Below are positions 28,162 to 37,690 of a DNA stretch of 64,000 bases, piece after piece. The position numbers were made by a program, and so were the translations under genes. The notes under the pieces were generated by a model. It ran no database searches. It saw only the letters and a list, made by a program, of their open reading frames with translations, and was not told the origin of the DNA. Position 1 is the first letter of the stretch, and each line of letters begins with the position of its first letter. Source of the DNA: a gamma proteobacterium symbiont of Ctena orbiculata (GTDB taxonomy: Bacteria > Pseudomonadota > Gammaproteobacteria > Chromatiales > Chromatiaceae); assembly GCA_003058525.1 (NCBI GenBank), contig QBVD01000058.1, positions 34,725-98,724 of the forward strand. Direction: 5' to 3'.

Positions 28162-28487
28162 AACGCCCGTCCGATTAACTTGGATTCAACCTTCCACCAG
28201 GGGCCGTTCTGATGCGTTAAGTGGGGCGGCTCTTTGTAGCGGACGACGTAAGTAACACCATCAACCCAGTCGAAATTGACCTCGGCCGTCTTGTTAGCCT
28301 GCCAGTCGGCATACACGGAATCGGCTTGAGCTTTCGTGATGAGCGAATGAATGACATCGAACTCGAACAGCTCGGTTGCCTGGAAATTTCTTTGCCGCAC
28401 TCCACCCGACGCCGTGATATTGACCGCGCTCAGATTGACGGCCTGCCGGCGCGAATCGTTATCGATGGGTAACGTCGGGTAAGCCAT
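28158..28487 (-). CDS. Phage neck-region hypothetical protein
   Basis: 109 residues. Beta-rich text (FEFDVIHSLITKAQADSVYADW, VNFDWVDGVTYVVRYKEPP) and a conserved end GPWWKVESKLIGRAL resemble small virion proteins that sit near tail or neck genes. It overlaps the head-closure gene by 4 bp and follows the barrel gene directly. Confidence 0.65.
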   Translation of the reverse strand: MAYPTLPIDNDSRRQAVNLSAVNITASGGVRQRNFQATELFEFDVIHSLITKAQADSVYADWQANKTAEVNFDWVDGVTYVVRYKEPPHLTHQNGPWWKVESKLIGRAL

Positions 28488-29132
28488 TTAGAACGAATAC
28501 CGGACACCCAGGAATTGACGGGAGCCGGTCCCCACGCTGTCAGCGTCGCCAACGTTCTTCAAGACTGTGTAACTCAGAGACGTATTGCGGGTGACCTTAA
28601 ACTCAAGCCCGCCTGTCAAACCGTAAGTGACGTCTGATAACTCGTAATGCTGCTCATCGAGACCGCCTGATCCATCGGGTTGCCAGACATGGACCTTCAC
28701 CCGGGTTTTATGCACCGCCGCACCGACCTTGACCGCGAGCCGATCATAAAACACCCGACCGGTGGAGATGCCGGCGGAGATCGTATCCATACGCGCCTTG
28801 GCGGCCCCGAACTCGTTATCGGTCCTGATCTTGCTGTTAGGCGCAATGGCAACAAACCCTTCGAGCAAGTTATTGTCCCGAATAACCCCGGCCCCAAAAA
28901 TACCGCCGATACATTTTGCCCGCTCAGTATTAAAAATATCCTCGGACGTCGAGCGGTCCGCATTGAATAACGCCTGATCGAATGCGGAGTCGATACGGCC
29001 CTCGAACTTCTGGTCTGAATGGCAAACGTTCAGCTCACCGAACATGTATGCCTGCGCGTCAATAGTGACAACCGCCAGCATGATAAAAAGCAACGCCAGG
29101 AATGCCGGGGCGAACGGATCTCGAATTCTCAT
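28488..29132 (-). CDS. Phage-encoded outer-membrane beta-barrel-like protein
   Basis: 214 residues. A hydrophobic signal segment (FLALLFIMLAVVTIDAQA, about residues 10-27) is followed by alternating strands and a C-terminal LGVRYSF, the aromatic end typical of barrel assembly substrates. It has two Cys (ELNVCHS, ERAKCIGG) that could form a disulfide. Such a protein is not expected in a virion. Lambda lom is a precedent for phage-encoded outer-membrane proteins made by lysogens. It is embedded in the late operon with 4-bp overlap at its start, so expression would be late unless an internal promoter exists. Confidence 0.7.
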   Translation of the reverse strand: MRIRDPFAPAFLALLFIMLAVVTIDAQAYMFGELNVCHSDQKFEGRIDSAFDQALFNADRSTSEDIFNTERAKCIGGIFGAGVIRDNNLLEGFVAIAPNSKIRTDNEFGAAKARMDTISAGISTGRVFYDRLAVKVGAAVHKTRVKVHVWQPDGSGGLDEQHYELSDVTYGLTGGLEFKVTRNTSLSYTVLKNVGDADSVGTGSRQFLGVRYSF

Positions 29133-29458
29133 ACTATTTGACCTCGCACAAGTTTACAGTCAATAAACCAAGTCCTTTTTTTTCCGTCATTGACTTGAAT
29201 CTCTATTAATGCCGGGCCTTGATAAGTAATGCCCGACGTTTCGGTGGTAGGTATCTCAAGAATCAAACGTGAATTTGCCCAATCAGCCCCGTTAGCTGCT
29301 TCGCTTTGTTCAACCGATGCGGTAATAACGCCTGAATTATCTTTCTTGACTATCCGGGCGTGTATAGTTGCACCCGCCATGTCAAACGTAGCGCCTGCCT
29401 TCTTGAGCGTCACCGCAAGTTCAACGTCGTCGCCTGTGACAATGATCGGGTCTGTCAT
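29129..29458 (-). CDS. Phage virion-associated hypothetical protein
   Basis: 109 residues from ATG 29458 (MTDPIIVTGDDVELAVTLKK). The frame extends upstream, but that part covers the preceding gene. A beta-sandwich-like text (ATIHARIVKKDNSGVITASV, ALIEIQVNDGKKRTWFIDC) resembles small bacteriophage BppU-like N-terminal domains used to anchor fibres. Function uncertain. Confidence 0.6.
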   Translation of the reverse strand: MTDPIIVTGDDVELAVTLKKAGATFDMAGATIHARIVKKDNSGVITASVEQSEAANGADWANSRLILEIPTTETSGITYQGPALIEIQVNDGKKRTWFIDCKLVRGQIV

Positions 29459-29462
29459 ACTC

Positions 29463-29663
29463 TTATAACTCTGCTGTAAGTGGCTGATCGCTGACTTCTG
29501 CTGTTGACGTGTTAACCACGTCGACCATAGCAGCCTGGTTATCAGAATCAGCCGACAATAAGTTATTAATGTCCGCTTGTAGAGCGCATGTAACGCTTGC
29601 CGATAGGGTGCCGCCGACGATGATCGTGCCACCGCCAGTTGAAGTTAATCCAAAAGTAAACAT
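29463..29663 (-). CDS. Small phage hypothetical protein
   Basis: 66 residues (MFTFGLTSTGGGTIIVGGTL start). The ATG overlaps the stop of the upstream gene as TAATG and the end lies 4 bp before the next start, so the spacing supports a real coupled gene. Composition is Thr/Ala/Val-rich with no recognised motif. Confidence 0.6.
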   Translation of the reverse strand: MFTFGLTSTGGGTIIVGGTLSASVTCALQADINNLLSADSDNQAAMVDVVNTSTAEVSDQPLTAEL

Positions 29664-30241
29664 TAAATCGGGGTTAGCTCGCCGATCGCATTCGAAGTGC
29701 CGTCTGTATTGAAAACATGCGCCGGGGTAATGCCATCGTCTGCATATAAAACGACCTGATGACCGACTTTATCCCACCGCCGCCGGTTGTAATGCGCGCG
29801 ATAGACATCGGACAATTTGCTGTCCTGATCAACCGACAAGCCTGAACCACTATTAACTGTTACAACCTCGACTTGTGGCGGCTGATAATCGATATCTATA
29901 CGACTCGTTGGCATTAACAGACTACGATCGAAACAGTCCGCCCCTGCCGCACCTGAGTCGGTGATAACCGTCCCCGTCACGCGTAGAACGTGGGTTGAGT
30001 CATACGGAACGATTCGAGTGCCATTCAGCAATTTAACGTATCGCTCAGTAAATGAGCCGGTACCCTTTTGGTCGTACCCATGCGCCGACATGAACAAATA
30101 ATATTGTCGCAGACTGCTATTTGTGCGGCGCAATGCCCGCATTTCTTTGTATATATCGATCGGATGGACATCAACGCCGACAGAGTCGATGCCAAGATAT
30201 ACGCGCCTGGTTGGGCCGTCGATATTTGCAATCAAAGGCAT
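29663..30241 (-). CDS. Phage virion-associated hypothetical protein
   Basis: 192 residues. It opens MPLIANIDGPTRRVYLGIDS, has DVHPIDIYKEMRALRRTN, and ends with AHYNRRRWDKVGHQVVLYADDG. This pattern occurs in siphophage structural loci between fibre and neck genes, but I cannot assign a role. Overlap with the next ORF by TAATG shows coupling. Confidence 0.65.
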   Translation of the reverse strand: MPLIANIDGPTRRVYLGIDSVGVDVHPIDIYKEMRALRRTNSSLRQYYLFMSAHGYDQKGTGSFTERYVKLLNGTRIVPYDSTHVLRVTGTVITDSGAAGADCFDRSLLMPTSRIDIDYQPPQVEVVTVNSGSGLSVDQDSKLSDVYRAHYNRRRWDKVGHQVVLYADDGITPAHVFNTDGTSNAIGELTPI

Positions 30242-30260
30242 ATCTCACCCGATAACCTCA

Positions 30261-31799
30261 CTACGCGTTGTTATCAGCAGAAGGCGCGCATGTGACCGGG
30301 ACGACGGTATCACGGGTTATCGTCGCGTATGTTATCGCTTGAGCGACTCCTCCGTCGCCTTCAACAATTACGACGATATCCTTATCCACACCGGCAGAAA
30401 GCCCGGCCTGTGTGTTGGTATCGTAGGCATAAGCAAATGACACTTTATTCCCGACCGCGTCTGTATTAACGTTTCCGTTTACTGGGTTATTGCTTGAATC
30501 CTCAACCGTGACGGCTGAAGCGGTATCGAAATCAGCGCCGGCAGCACCATCGAGATAATAGACGTGATACCAGGCATTTGCATCGGCGACGGCTGCCGCG
30601 CCGACTGAAATCTGAACGTCCGGAAAGAATGGGTAGGTTTTAGTGGCAGCCGTGTCATCCGTCATAATAACGTTTTGCTGTTCGGCTGTGCTTAGGCCTT
30701 CAATAAATAGCCCTTCGCCCTCATTCGAAACGGTTACGATTTTACCGGACGCGTTTCGGGTGTACCAGACGCGCCCTTTCTGACCATTGTATGAACCGGC
30801 CCCGTCGTCGACGTCGGCATCCTGCAAGGTTAGCGCGTCAAGGAAAGCCGCGCACTCTTGCGCGGTACCGCTATTGGCGTTGTGTAGAACCCAAGTAAAA
30901 TCGCCGTCGGATTCGTTAAACCCGGTTTCGGTTTGTGGTGCAACCAGCTTTTCAAGTGACATCCCAGTCCATGGCGTAATCTGACCACCACCGATAACGT
31001 CCGCCAGGTCATAAGTATTCGCTGGGTTTAGTGATTCACCGACACCATAGCCCGCCGAGAAACCGGAGAATTCAGCGATACCTGTCGCGACCGAGGTCGT
31101 TTCGCCCGGGTTATATCCCCAGGACCGAACACGCACAATCAAAGTTCGTGTGGTGTAATCGAAATCGCCAGCGCTGGCGTCGCCGTTTGCGGTATCACCG
31201 AATACCTGAACGGTTTCGTTAATGTCACCAACGCGCGAAAAGTCAGCCCAGGTTGCTGCCTGTAATGTTGCCTCTAGAGTATCCGTCACCAGTGCATAGC
31301 GCGGTTGGGTAGTGGCCTGAATGGAGACCAGTGATACAACGCCGTGGTATATGCGATCGATGTCGGTTTCCCCATCGCCCGTATCAGCGTATTCAAGCCA
31401 ACCTGAACCGCGAATCTTGTTTCTGTCGGTCGTGCTATCGCCGAGGACAGTGTCATCCAGTTTTACGCCGTTCGGGAAATAGTAAGCACCTGCGAACCGG
31501 TAGTTACCTTTCATCCCTCGCTTGAACTGGCGTAGCGTGTTATTCAACCGGCGGCGGCTGTTGATGAAGTTATATAGTCCTCTGAGGGTTATCCCTTCGA
31601 CGTTCGCCAGTTGGTTTGGATCGCTTGCGCCCCCACCCATCGGGGTATGGTCAAACGTCGCGAGTTCATCGACACCAATCAATTCAATAATGTTGTTCGC
31701 AGAGTCGAAATAAACGTTACCGTCTGGAGTGCCGGACCGCGATTGTGTGGATTCTTTTAGATAGCTAGACCAATTAGTATGATCAATTAAAACGGCCAT
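30261..31799 (-). CDS. Large phage surface/decoration-type protein
   Basis: 512 residues after AAGGAGTCGAAACC. Mostly beta-rich with Thr, Asp, Gly (STTDRNKIRGSGWLEYADTG, GDFDYTTRTLIVRVRSWGYN), and a C-terminal Ig-like stretch (ASAVTVEDSSNNPVNGNVNT). No catalytic motif seen. It is the third of three large, probably virion-surface, proteins set between the holin-like genes and the neck genes. Role in adsorption is an inference. Confidence 0.6.
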   Translation of the reverse strand: MAVLIDHTNWSSYLKESTQSRSGTPDGNVYFDSANNIIELIGVDELATFDHTPMGGGASDPNQLANVEGITLRGLYNFINSRRRLNNTLRQFKRGMKGNYRFAGAYYFPNGVKLDDTVLGDSTTDRNKIRGSGWLEYADTGDGETDIDRIYHGVVSLVSIQATTQPRYALVTDTLEATLQAATWADFSRVGDINETVQVFGDTANGDASAGDFDYTTRTLIVRVRSWGYNPGETTSVATGIAEFSGFSAGYGVGESLNPANTYDLADVIGGGQITPWTGMSLEKLVAPQTETGFNESDGDFTWVLHNANSGTAQECAAFLDALTLQDADVDDGAGSYNGQKGRVWYTRNASGKIVTVSNEGEGLFIEGLSTAEQQNVIMTDDTAATKTYPFFPDVQISVGAAAVADANAWYHVYYLDGAAGADFDTASAVTVEDSSNNPVNGNVNTDAVGNKVSFAYAYDTNTQAGLSAGVDKDIVVIVEGDGGVAQAITYATITRDTVVPVTCAPSADNNA

Positions 31800-31811
31800 G
31801 GTTTCGACTCC

Positions 31812-34085
31812 TTAAGCATTCAAGTCGGGAATTGGGAAAAGGGTTAATGATTGGTTGTTGCTGTTCAGTTGGAACGGGTACTGTATTTCGATATAACCAT
31901 CGGCGATCATTTGAACAATAATGTCATTCGTTGCGCCAGAGTGACTATATTGAAAAGTGGTCCCCGATAGAGTTTCGACTCCGTCGAGTTCCGTCCCCAT
32001 GTTGTTACCTGTTCCGTTGTCGTCATATAGACGAACCTCGGAACCATTGATCAAGCCGTTAACTGTCAAAGTCGCCGGTCGCTCAACAACGACAGAACCG
32101 CCTTTAGTAGAAAATATTTTACTCTCATCGATATCACTGTTCGTACCGACAATCCAAGTGAGTGTACCAATACCACGCCACTCAACATGCATTGTTGTAC
32201 GGCTGTTAAACGTAACACCATTAGCTGTCAGTGTAAGATCCGGCCCACCGGACGACGGGCCTTCCACCCTGATACCAAGCGGCCAATCCTCAATCTCTGA
32301 ATCCTGCAGCTGAGTGTCCAAATCTGACTGCATGTTGGCCTGAGTGTCCGCACTGATGGTGTAGGCTGGCGGCGCTCCTCTCCTGAAAAGAACGTCTCTG
32401 ATCTCGGTCGTTTTGTCTAATGCACCACCCTGGGCAGAGTTGTCAGACCATGAGTACCAGTGCTGATAGATGCAATCCTCCTGGCCTGCATAAGCAATGT
32501 CTGTTCCGCCCGTCTCAAGATTGTTGTCAGGATCGCCCCATGTCACATCCCCTGAATGGCTATCGAAAATCCCCAGCGTCATCGGATTGCCGTCAGTCAG
32601 TTCAATAGGCTGTTCCTCGCCGTCCAGAAATAATCGCATCTCTTTAGTTGTCTCGGAATGGCTGTAACGCAGTGCGATGTGATAAGGCCTGTCTGGTGTC
32701 AATCGAATCGACGCCGTTGCCTGTACGTTATCTCTTGACCCTGCTACATCTGCCAATTGAGCCATCAATACATTCCCAAGCCCGGTTATAAAGGCCAGGT
32801 TCTGAACGCCGCCGCCCTCTTTCCAGATCGCTCCCATCGACTGCTGAATTCCACCTAACTGAATCCATCCGCCCACAGTGCGTTCCTGCGAGGAAATGGT
32901 TATATTCATGTACGGGCTATCTGCAATCTCCCTGCGATCCAGTACATCATTAAACTGCATGGCCTGTGTGGCATCTTCTGCGATTGCACTGACCCACGGA
33001 TGCGTACCGACCACACCAGATGTCATATCTCTTGTCGATCCACCAACACCCGTATCTGAATAGTTACCGTCCAGCGTCCACCAATGATCCGGGTTAAGCG
33101 CAAGACAAGCATCGTGATAATTGACCAGGCCAAACTGAATTGCTTTTGGTGCGCTCTCTTCTGCACTGTTATTGGTCACTACCAGATAAAGCGTCGTGTC
33201 GTCGCTCAATGCACCCCGCACAAGATCAAACTGGATACTTGTGTCTGACCAGGAATCGATGGTTTGAGCTACCTGTGTAGTTCCTGTCAAATCACTCCAG
33301 ATCTCTACAGTGCCTGATCCTTGTGTCGCACCGAAGCCATATCCTGTGATTGTCTTATTCGTCTGACCCCACTGCATTGCGGTGTCGTAAACTGTCACAC
33401 CTATTGGCTTCTGCTCATTGAGCGCCATGGTATAGGTGTGATACTCGGGCGTGGTATTCGCTACCGAGTGCTGCCAGTCCGGCGGACTGTAAGCCAACGG
33501 CCCATCGATGTTATTTATGTCAGCAGCAAATAAATCTCTATGATCGGCTGTGTGTTGTGCAGAACCGCCATACACCTCGGCTCGCATGGTAAAGCCGGTT
33601 GGCGGAGCCGTGGAGCTGATGTCATCATGCGTAGCTGCATGAAAACAAATCACCCAAGAGTCAACGTTGTCTACATTGACTGATGGGTTAGGTGGATTGC
33701 CATCATTCTGCGCCCACATCCATGACAAATCGGAAAACGGCGCGATAGTATCCACACCCCTATAAACTAGGAGCGCTCCAGACATCGGCTCGTTTGTGCC
33801 GCCCGTATCCCAGGTGAACGTAGGATTACTTTCACTTCCGCTGTGGATCTTCCAATAGATCGCGGTCTCTTGGTCACGACCGCCCGTTGATCTGTGATAA
33901 TCTTCTCTTGTCCAGCCGTTACCACCTCCGCCGTCATCATCCCAGGTTTGCTGGCCTGTATTCTCTGACTGCTTAACAAAACAGACCATAAAGTCGTCTG
34001 TCTGCGCTCCAGCCGGAATTGTAAATGTCAGCGATTGCGCCCCTGCGGAATCTTGAGTATTCGCGCTGACAAAAGAAATTGCCAT
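31812..34085 (-). CDS. Multidomain adhesin-like protein with LamG domain
   Basis: 757 residues. Residues about 1-220: phage surface domain (AQSLTFTIPAGAQTDDFMVC, SGALLVYRGVD). About 225-320: IPT/TIG-like (TNKTITGYGFGATQGSGTVE). About 325-565: LamG/concanavalin-like (LALNPDHWWTLDGNYSD, VGGWIQLGG, YHIALRYSHSETT). About 565-757: a C-terminal module (YTISADTQANMQSDL, ELDGVETLSGTTFQYSHSGA). The LamG and C-terminal parts are clearly paralogous to the 1012-residue neighbour. Its start touches the upstream stop (TAAATGG). Confidence 0.7.
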   Translation of the reverse strand: MAISFVSANTQDSAGAQSLTFTIPAGAQTDDFMVCFVKQSENTGQQTWDDDGGGGNGWTREDYHRSTGGRDQETAIYWKIHSGSESNPTFTWDTGGTNEPMSGALLVYRGVDTIAPFSDLSWMWAQNDGNPPNPSVNVDNVDSWVICFHAATHDDISSTAPPTGFTMRAEVYGGSAQHTADHRDLFAADINNIDGPLAYSPPDWQHSVANTTPEYHTYTMALNEQKPIGVTVYDTAMQWGQTNKTITGYGFGATQGSGTVEIWSDLTGTTQVAQTIDSWSDTSIQFDLVRGALSDDTTLYLVVTNNSAEESAPKAIQFGLVNYHDACLALNPDHWWTLDGNYSDTGVGGSTRDMTSGVVGTHPWVSAIAEDATQAMQFNDVLDRREIADSPYMNITISSQERTVGGWIQLGGIQQSMGAIWKEGGGVQNLAFITGLGNVLMAQLADVAGSRDNVQATASIRLTPDRPYHIALRYSHSETTKEMRLFLDGEEQPIELTDGNPMTLGIFDSHSGDVTWGDPDNNLETGGTDIAYAGQEDCIYQHWYSWSDNSAQGGALDKTTEIRDVLFRRGAPPAYTISADTQANMQSDLDTQLQDSEIEDWPLGIRVEGPSSGGPDLTLTANGVTFNSRTTMHVEWRGIGTLTWIVGTNSDIDESKIFSTKGGSVVVERPATLTVNGLINGSEVRLYDDNGTGNNMGTELDGVETLSGTTFQYSHSGATNDIIVQMIADGYIEIQYPFQLNSNNQSLTLFPIPDLNA

Positions 34086-37000
34086 TTATTCGTTTCCGTC
34101 CGGTACCGGGTACAACGTTATATCCAGATCGTTAGAATCCAGGTCGACAGGGTAGATGATTTCCTGATAGCCAGCGGCGATATGCTGAACAATTACCGAG
34201 TTTACGGCGCCGGAATGCGAGTAATGAAACGTTGTACCGGCTAGTGTTTCAATTCCATCAAGTTCCGTATTGTAATTATTATCCGACGTGTTTTCGTCAT
34301 CATAAATTCGAAGTTCGCCGCTGGGTATCAATCCGTTGATCGTCAACGTCGCAGGGTTTATGAAGTTGATCGTTCCGTCGTTTGGCGTTGAGCCGATACT
34401 GGCATCGGCACCATTTGCATTCGTCCAGTTTAGTGTTCCTGATCCCATCCACTGCACATGGATCGATGCCAGTGCATCAAAGGTGACATTGTCTGCCGTC
34501 AAAGCGAGATTCCCGCCGCCGGAAACGTCTTCAATCCGAATGCAAAGCGGTGCATCAGGGCGAACTGTGTCTGCATAAGCATCCAGTGCCGTCTGCATAT
34601 TAGCCTCAGTGTCGCTCGATATTGTTACAGACGGCAGCGCACCTTTCTCAAATAGTTCTTCTCTGATCTCTGTAGCAGTCGGTAGCGTTTTATCAGACCA
34701 GGTTGCCCATTGGTTGTAATGGCCGTTTACAGGCGACTGAAGCAGTACAACATCACCCCCTACACCAACAGTTCCTGCCGGGTCAGCAATCTCTGCCACA
34801 CCTCTTGCCGCCAACGTGGCCACACCCGATGATGCCTCATCTTGCAAAACGCCATCCACATAAAGTCTGACAGTATCTTCATATCCCGTACCCTGAAACT
34901 CGGTGTAGAGGTGATACCACCGCCCCGGAACCAGGGAGAGGCCATAGAGCTGAATAGATGAGGCGTCAACCACCTCGAACATCAGGTTGTTGCCTAATGC
35001 CATGACAACGTGATAGCAAAGTGCGTTAGTCCCTTCGCCATAAATTCGACAAGGATGCGCATTGATCGCGCTTACCATAAACCAACCGGAAACCGCTTTT
35101 CTCGATTGGGCAGAGTTATTTAGGGTCGTGGTTGTTGCATAGCTAACTCGGTCACCAGCGATGGTATTAGTCTGAAGACAGTTGGTTACATCCTCGCAAC
35201 CAGCGGTGCTTGATACGGTTCCAGATGTCGTGCCGTCAACCAATCCGACCTGATCAACCGCTTCGTTACCATCGAATGCCCACCTGTGATCTGGATTTAA
35301 CGCATCAATAACTTGGTCATACGTTGGTGAACCACTCGCTAGAATATCAAACGCGCCGATATCAACGCCGCTCTCACCTGCCCCTTGCAGATTTGAATTA
35401 GAGGAGGTAAAGCCTGCAATCATGTAGGCCCGATAATTGGCATGATTCGCGTCTGTATCTACGGTCTGATCGGCGCCTGTGATCGTGACGCCTGCGCCTG
35501 CGAGTATGGCGTCTCTAAGCCCTTCCCCGTCTGCTGTGTATCCGAGCGACTGCGCCCATGTATAGCCGTTGCGTGTTGAGTCAGCAAACTGGAAGTCTGT
35601 GACATGCATATCATTTGCGCCATCTGACAGATGCCCCGCCATGTCATTATCAAAATAACCATTGCCTGTGAGCGTGCCGTGAGCAAGGTTATTGACGTCC
35701 ATTTCTGCTTCGATGAAGGCGTTATAATTCACATCATCGGCGGTTTGGTTCGTCATGAATCCGCCTCCATCTGTAAATGCTGCATCTCCATAGGGATCGG
35801 AGAATATACAATTCTTGATATCCCCGATCATCGTGGCATTCGAGCCCGCTCCAGCGTCTTCACCGCATATAATATTGACCGCCCGATGGAATGTCCCCCG
35901 GTTGATATTGATAGTTGCATCAGCACCAAGTGATGGATTGACCCCGCCACCTGAATGTATTTGTAAGAAGTTATTAAGCGTTACCGTCTGACTGTAAATC
36001 AGTGGCATGTCACCAAGGTCGCCGGGGTAGGCATAGCCACAACCATCGATGATTAAGTCATCGATTTGATATGTTGTACCAGAGCCGTCACCATTGATCG
36101 AAATGTGATGGGCATTCGGCGCGTTGCCGGTTACTGAGACTCGGTTAAATGACTGTACACTGGTCGCATCTCTGCCAATGCCGATACCCAAGTCATTGGT
36201 TTCCGTTGTGACGATATGCCAAGTATCATCGAGATTTACATCCTTTCGGGCGGCAGAGGTGTGATAATTCAGAAGCTTTGTATTCGACAGATCGACCGGC
36301 CCGGCTAAATACTCCGGCCAAATGGTATAACCATTCGATGGATCATCTGTAAAAACAGTACAGTTGGTGATCCGAGGCGTGATGGTTGGTGATGTAATAA
36401 AGTTTTGTAGCCGTATAGGATGATCTGATATACCAGATACCGCAAAAGCCCCTCGCCATGCGCCAATCGCAAGAGAATCCATTCTAAAAGTAGTCTGCTG
36501 CAAAAATCCTTGAGGGCCTAGATTGATTCTCAGTTGACCACAATCTGTATATTTGCCCCCGTCCCAAAGAAATGAATCGCCATTCCAGCCCGACCAAGTT
36601 AGTCCGGTTGTAGCTGTACCATCACCGAAGCCATAATACTTTGTGCCACCCCAATTGAGCTGCACGTTGTAAGATGGGTTATACACTTCAGGCTTGTTAA
36701 GCCCTTCACAAACACCACCACCATTACGCGCACCGTCATGATGAATTGCGCCACCGCCAGAGTTCCAGACACTCAAACCAGATCCGGAAACGCTATGCAG
36801 CGTTGCGTTGTTGTCGTTTGGCTCTACCGCTAAATCATAACCAGCCTGATTATATGTCCCTACGGCTTGAGCAATTGCCTCAGCGCCTGGCCGCAACTCC
36901 AGCCCGCCAGACTGCGTTATATTTCCGCTATTTGTAATGGGTGGTGTAGCGGTATCATCTCCAAGTATTCCGGAGACATTTGTCAGCGCAAAACCGCCAT

Positions 37001-37124
37001 CGTTCAGCGTGTCGCCGCCATTGGTGAAATCAGGGTAATCTATACCCTCTACGCCAGGCGAGGTATTACCGTAGGTGCCGCCATCTTTCGCGTCACCGGC
37101 CTGGGTTGCTGTGAAGTCAGTCAT
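34086..37124 (-). CDS. Large beta-helix plus LamG adhesin-like protein
   Basis: 1012 residues, the largest protein of the element. Residues about 1-590 are repetitive Gly/Asn/Thr text of parallel beta-helix type (NGGVCEGLNKPEVYNPSYN, TININRGTFHRAVNIICGE). About 595-820: a LamG-like domain (DALNPDHRWAFDGNEAVDQ, GRWYHLYTEFQGTGYEDTVR). About 820-1012: a C-terminal module nearly parallel to that of the 757-residue protein (VTISSDTEANMQTALDAY, ELDGIETLAGTTFHYSHSGA). Probably a receptor- or glycan-binding virion protein, though its place among neck genes is unusual. Confidence 0.68.
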   Translation of the reverse strand: MTDFTATQAGDAKDGGTYGNTSPGVEGIDYPDFTNGGDTLNDGGFALTNVSGILGDDTATPPITNSGNITQSGGLELRPGAEAIAQAVGTYNQAGYDLAVEPNDNNATLHSVSGSGLSVWNSGGGAIHHDGARNGGGVCEGLNKPEVYNPSYNVQLNWGGTKYYGFGDGTATTGLTWSGWNGDSFLWDGGKYTDCGQLRINLGPQGFLQQTTFRMDSLAIGAWRGAFAVSGISDHPIRLQNFITSPTITPRITNCTVFTDDPSNGYTIWPEYLAGPVDLSNTKLLNYHTSAARKDVNLDDTWHIVTTETNDLGIGIGRDATSVQSFNRVSVTGNAPNAHHISINGDGSGTTYQIDDLIIDGCGYAYPGDLGDMPLIYSQTVTLNNFLQIHSGGGVNPSLGADATININRGTFHRAVNIICGEDAGAGSNATMIGDIKNCIFSDPYGDAAFTDGGGFMTNQTADDVNYNAFIEAEMDVNNLAHGTLTGNGYFDNDMAGHLSDGANDMHVTDFQFADSTRNGYTWAQSLGYTADGEGLRDAILAGAGVTITGADQTVDTDANHANYRAYMIAGFTSSNSNLQGAGESGVDIGAFDILASGSPTYDQVIDALNPDHRWAFDGNEAVDQVGLVDGTTSGTVSSTAGCEDVTNCLQTNTIAGDRVSYATTTTLNNSAQSRKAVSGWFMVSAINAHPCRIYGEGTNALCYHVVMALGNNLMFEVVDASSIQLYGLSLVPGRWYHLYTEFQGTGYEDTVRLYVDGVLQDEASSGVATLAARGVAEIADPAGTVGVGGDVVLLQSPVNGHYNQWATWSDKTLPTATEIREELFEKGALPSVTISSDTEANMQTALDAYADTVRPDAPLCIRIEDVSGGGNLALTADNVTFDALASIHVQWMGSGTLNWTNANGADASIGSTPNDGTINFINPATLTINGLIPSGELRIYDDENTSDNNYNTELDGIETLAGTTFHYSHSGAVNSVIVQHIAAGYQEIIYPVDLDSNDLDITLYPVPDGNE

Positions 37125-37373
37125 CTAAAACTTTACGATTTCGTTTGCGCCCTCGTCCTCTTCGATGGAACGAGCGCAATGATCGCCCTTTTCCCAAAAG
37201 AAAACGTGAGTCAAAACCCAACAGATTACAGTAGCAAAACGGCTACCGTTGCGCCGCGCCTTCCCCAAGCGCGAACTGATCGTCTCGTCTTCATCGCCAC
37301 CGGTCAGGGCGTTGAACAGTTGATCGAACGCTACAAAGACATTGCGAAAATACTTTTTAACTTTCCCGCTCAT
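37125..37373 (-). CDS. Small phage protein of the lysis region
   Basis: 82 residues (YFRNVFVAFDQLFNALTGGD, ETISSRLGKARRNGSR) with one hydrophobic stretch (FATVICWVLTHVFFW). This type is common beside holins and endolysins, where its role is not established. Its ATG overlaps the upstream stop by 4 bp. Confidence 0.65.
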   Translation of the reverse strand: MSGKVKKYFRNVFVAFDQLFNALTGGDEDETISSRLGKARRNGSRFATVICWVLTHVFFWEKGDHCARSIEEDEGANEIVKF

Positions 37374-37672
37374 TCGAAAAAAGTATCCTTGATAAAAACA
37401 ACGACCCAGCCGACGATCGCGAACTTACCGAGCCAGGCAAAAAAGTTACCGATATACCCGCTGACCTTGATCACACCTTTGGCGTCATTCCATGCCTCGA
37501 CAAGAGGATGAATAGCTGCAGTATTCCGGTTAACCTGGTCTTGTAGCTTGTCGATCTTGTTATCGAGCCTCTCGCACCTTTGCGTTTGCTCTTTTTTATA
37601 TCGATTGAATTCGCGGACGAGTGCTCGGTAGTGGTTAACATCGATCACCCCGCGTGTTTCTTGTTGGGTCAT
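37370..37672 (-). CDS. Membrane protein, holin-associated type
   Basis: 100 residues. A charged coiled coil at about 15-55 (ALVREFNRYKKEQTQRCERL, NKIDKLQDQVNRNTAAI) is followed by a single C-terminal membrane helix (LGKFAIVGWVVVFIKDTFF). This resembles XhlA-like hemolysin proteins that work with holins. Lies directly after the three-helix holin candidate. Confidence 0.65.
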   Translation of the reverse strand: MTQQETRGVIDVNHYRALVREFNRYKKEQTQRCERLDNKIDKLQDQVNRNTAAIHPLVEAWNDAKGVIKVSGYIGNFFAWLGKFAIVGWVVVFIKDTFFE

Positions 37673-37690
37673 ATTTCGGCCCGTTCATGG

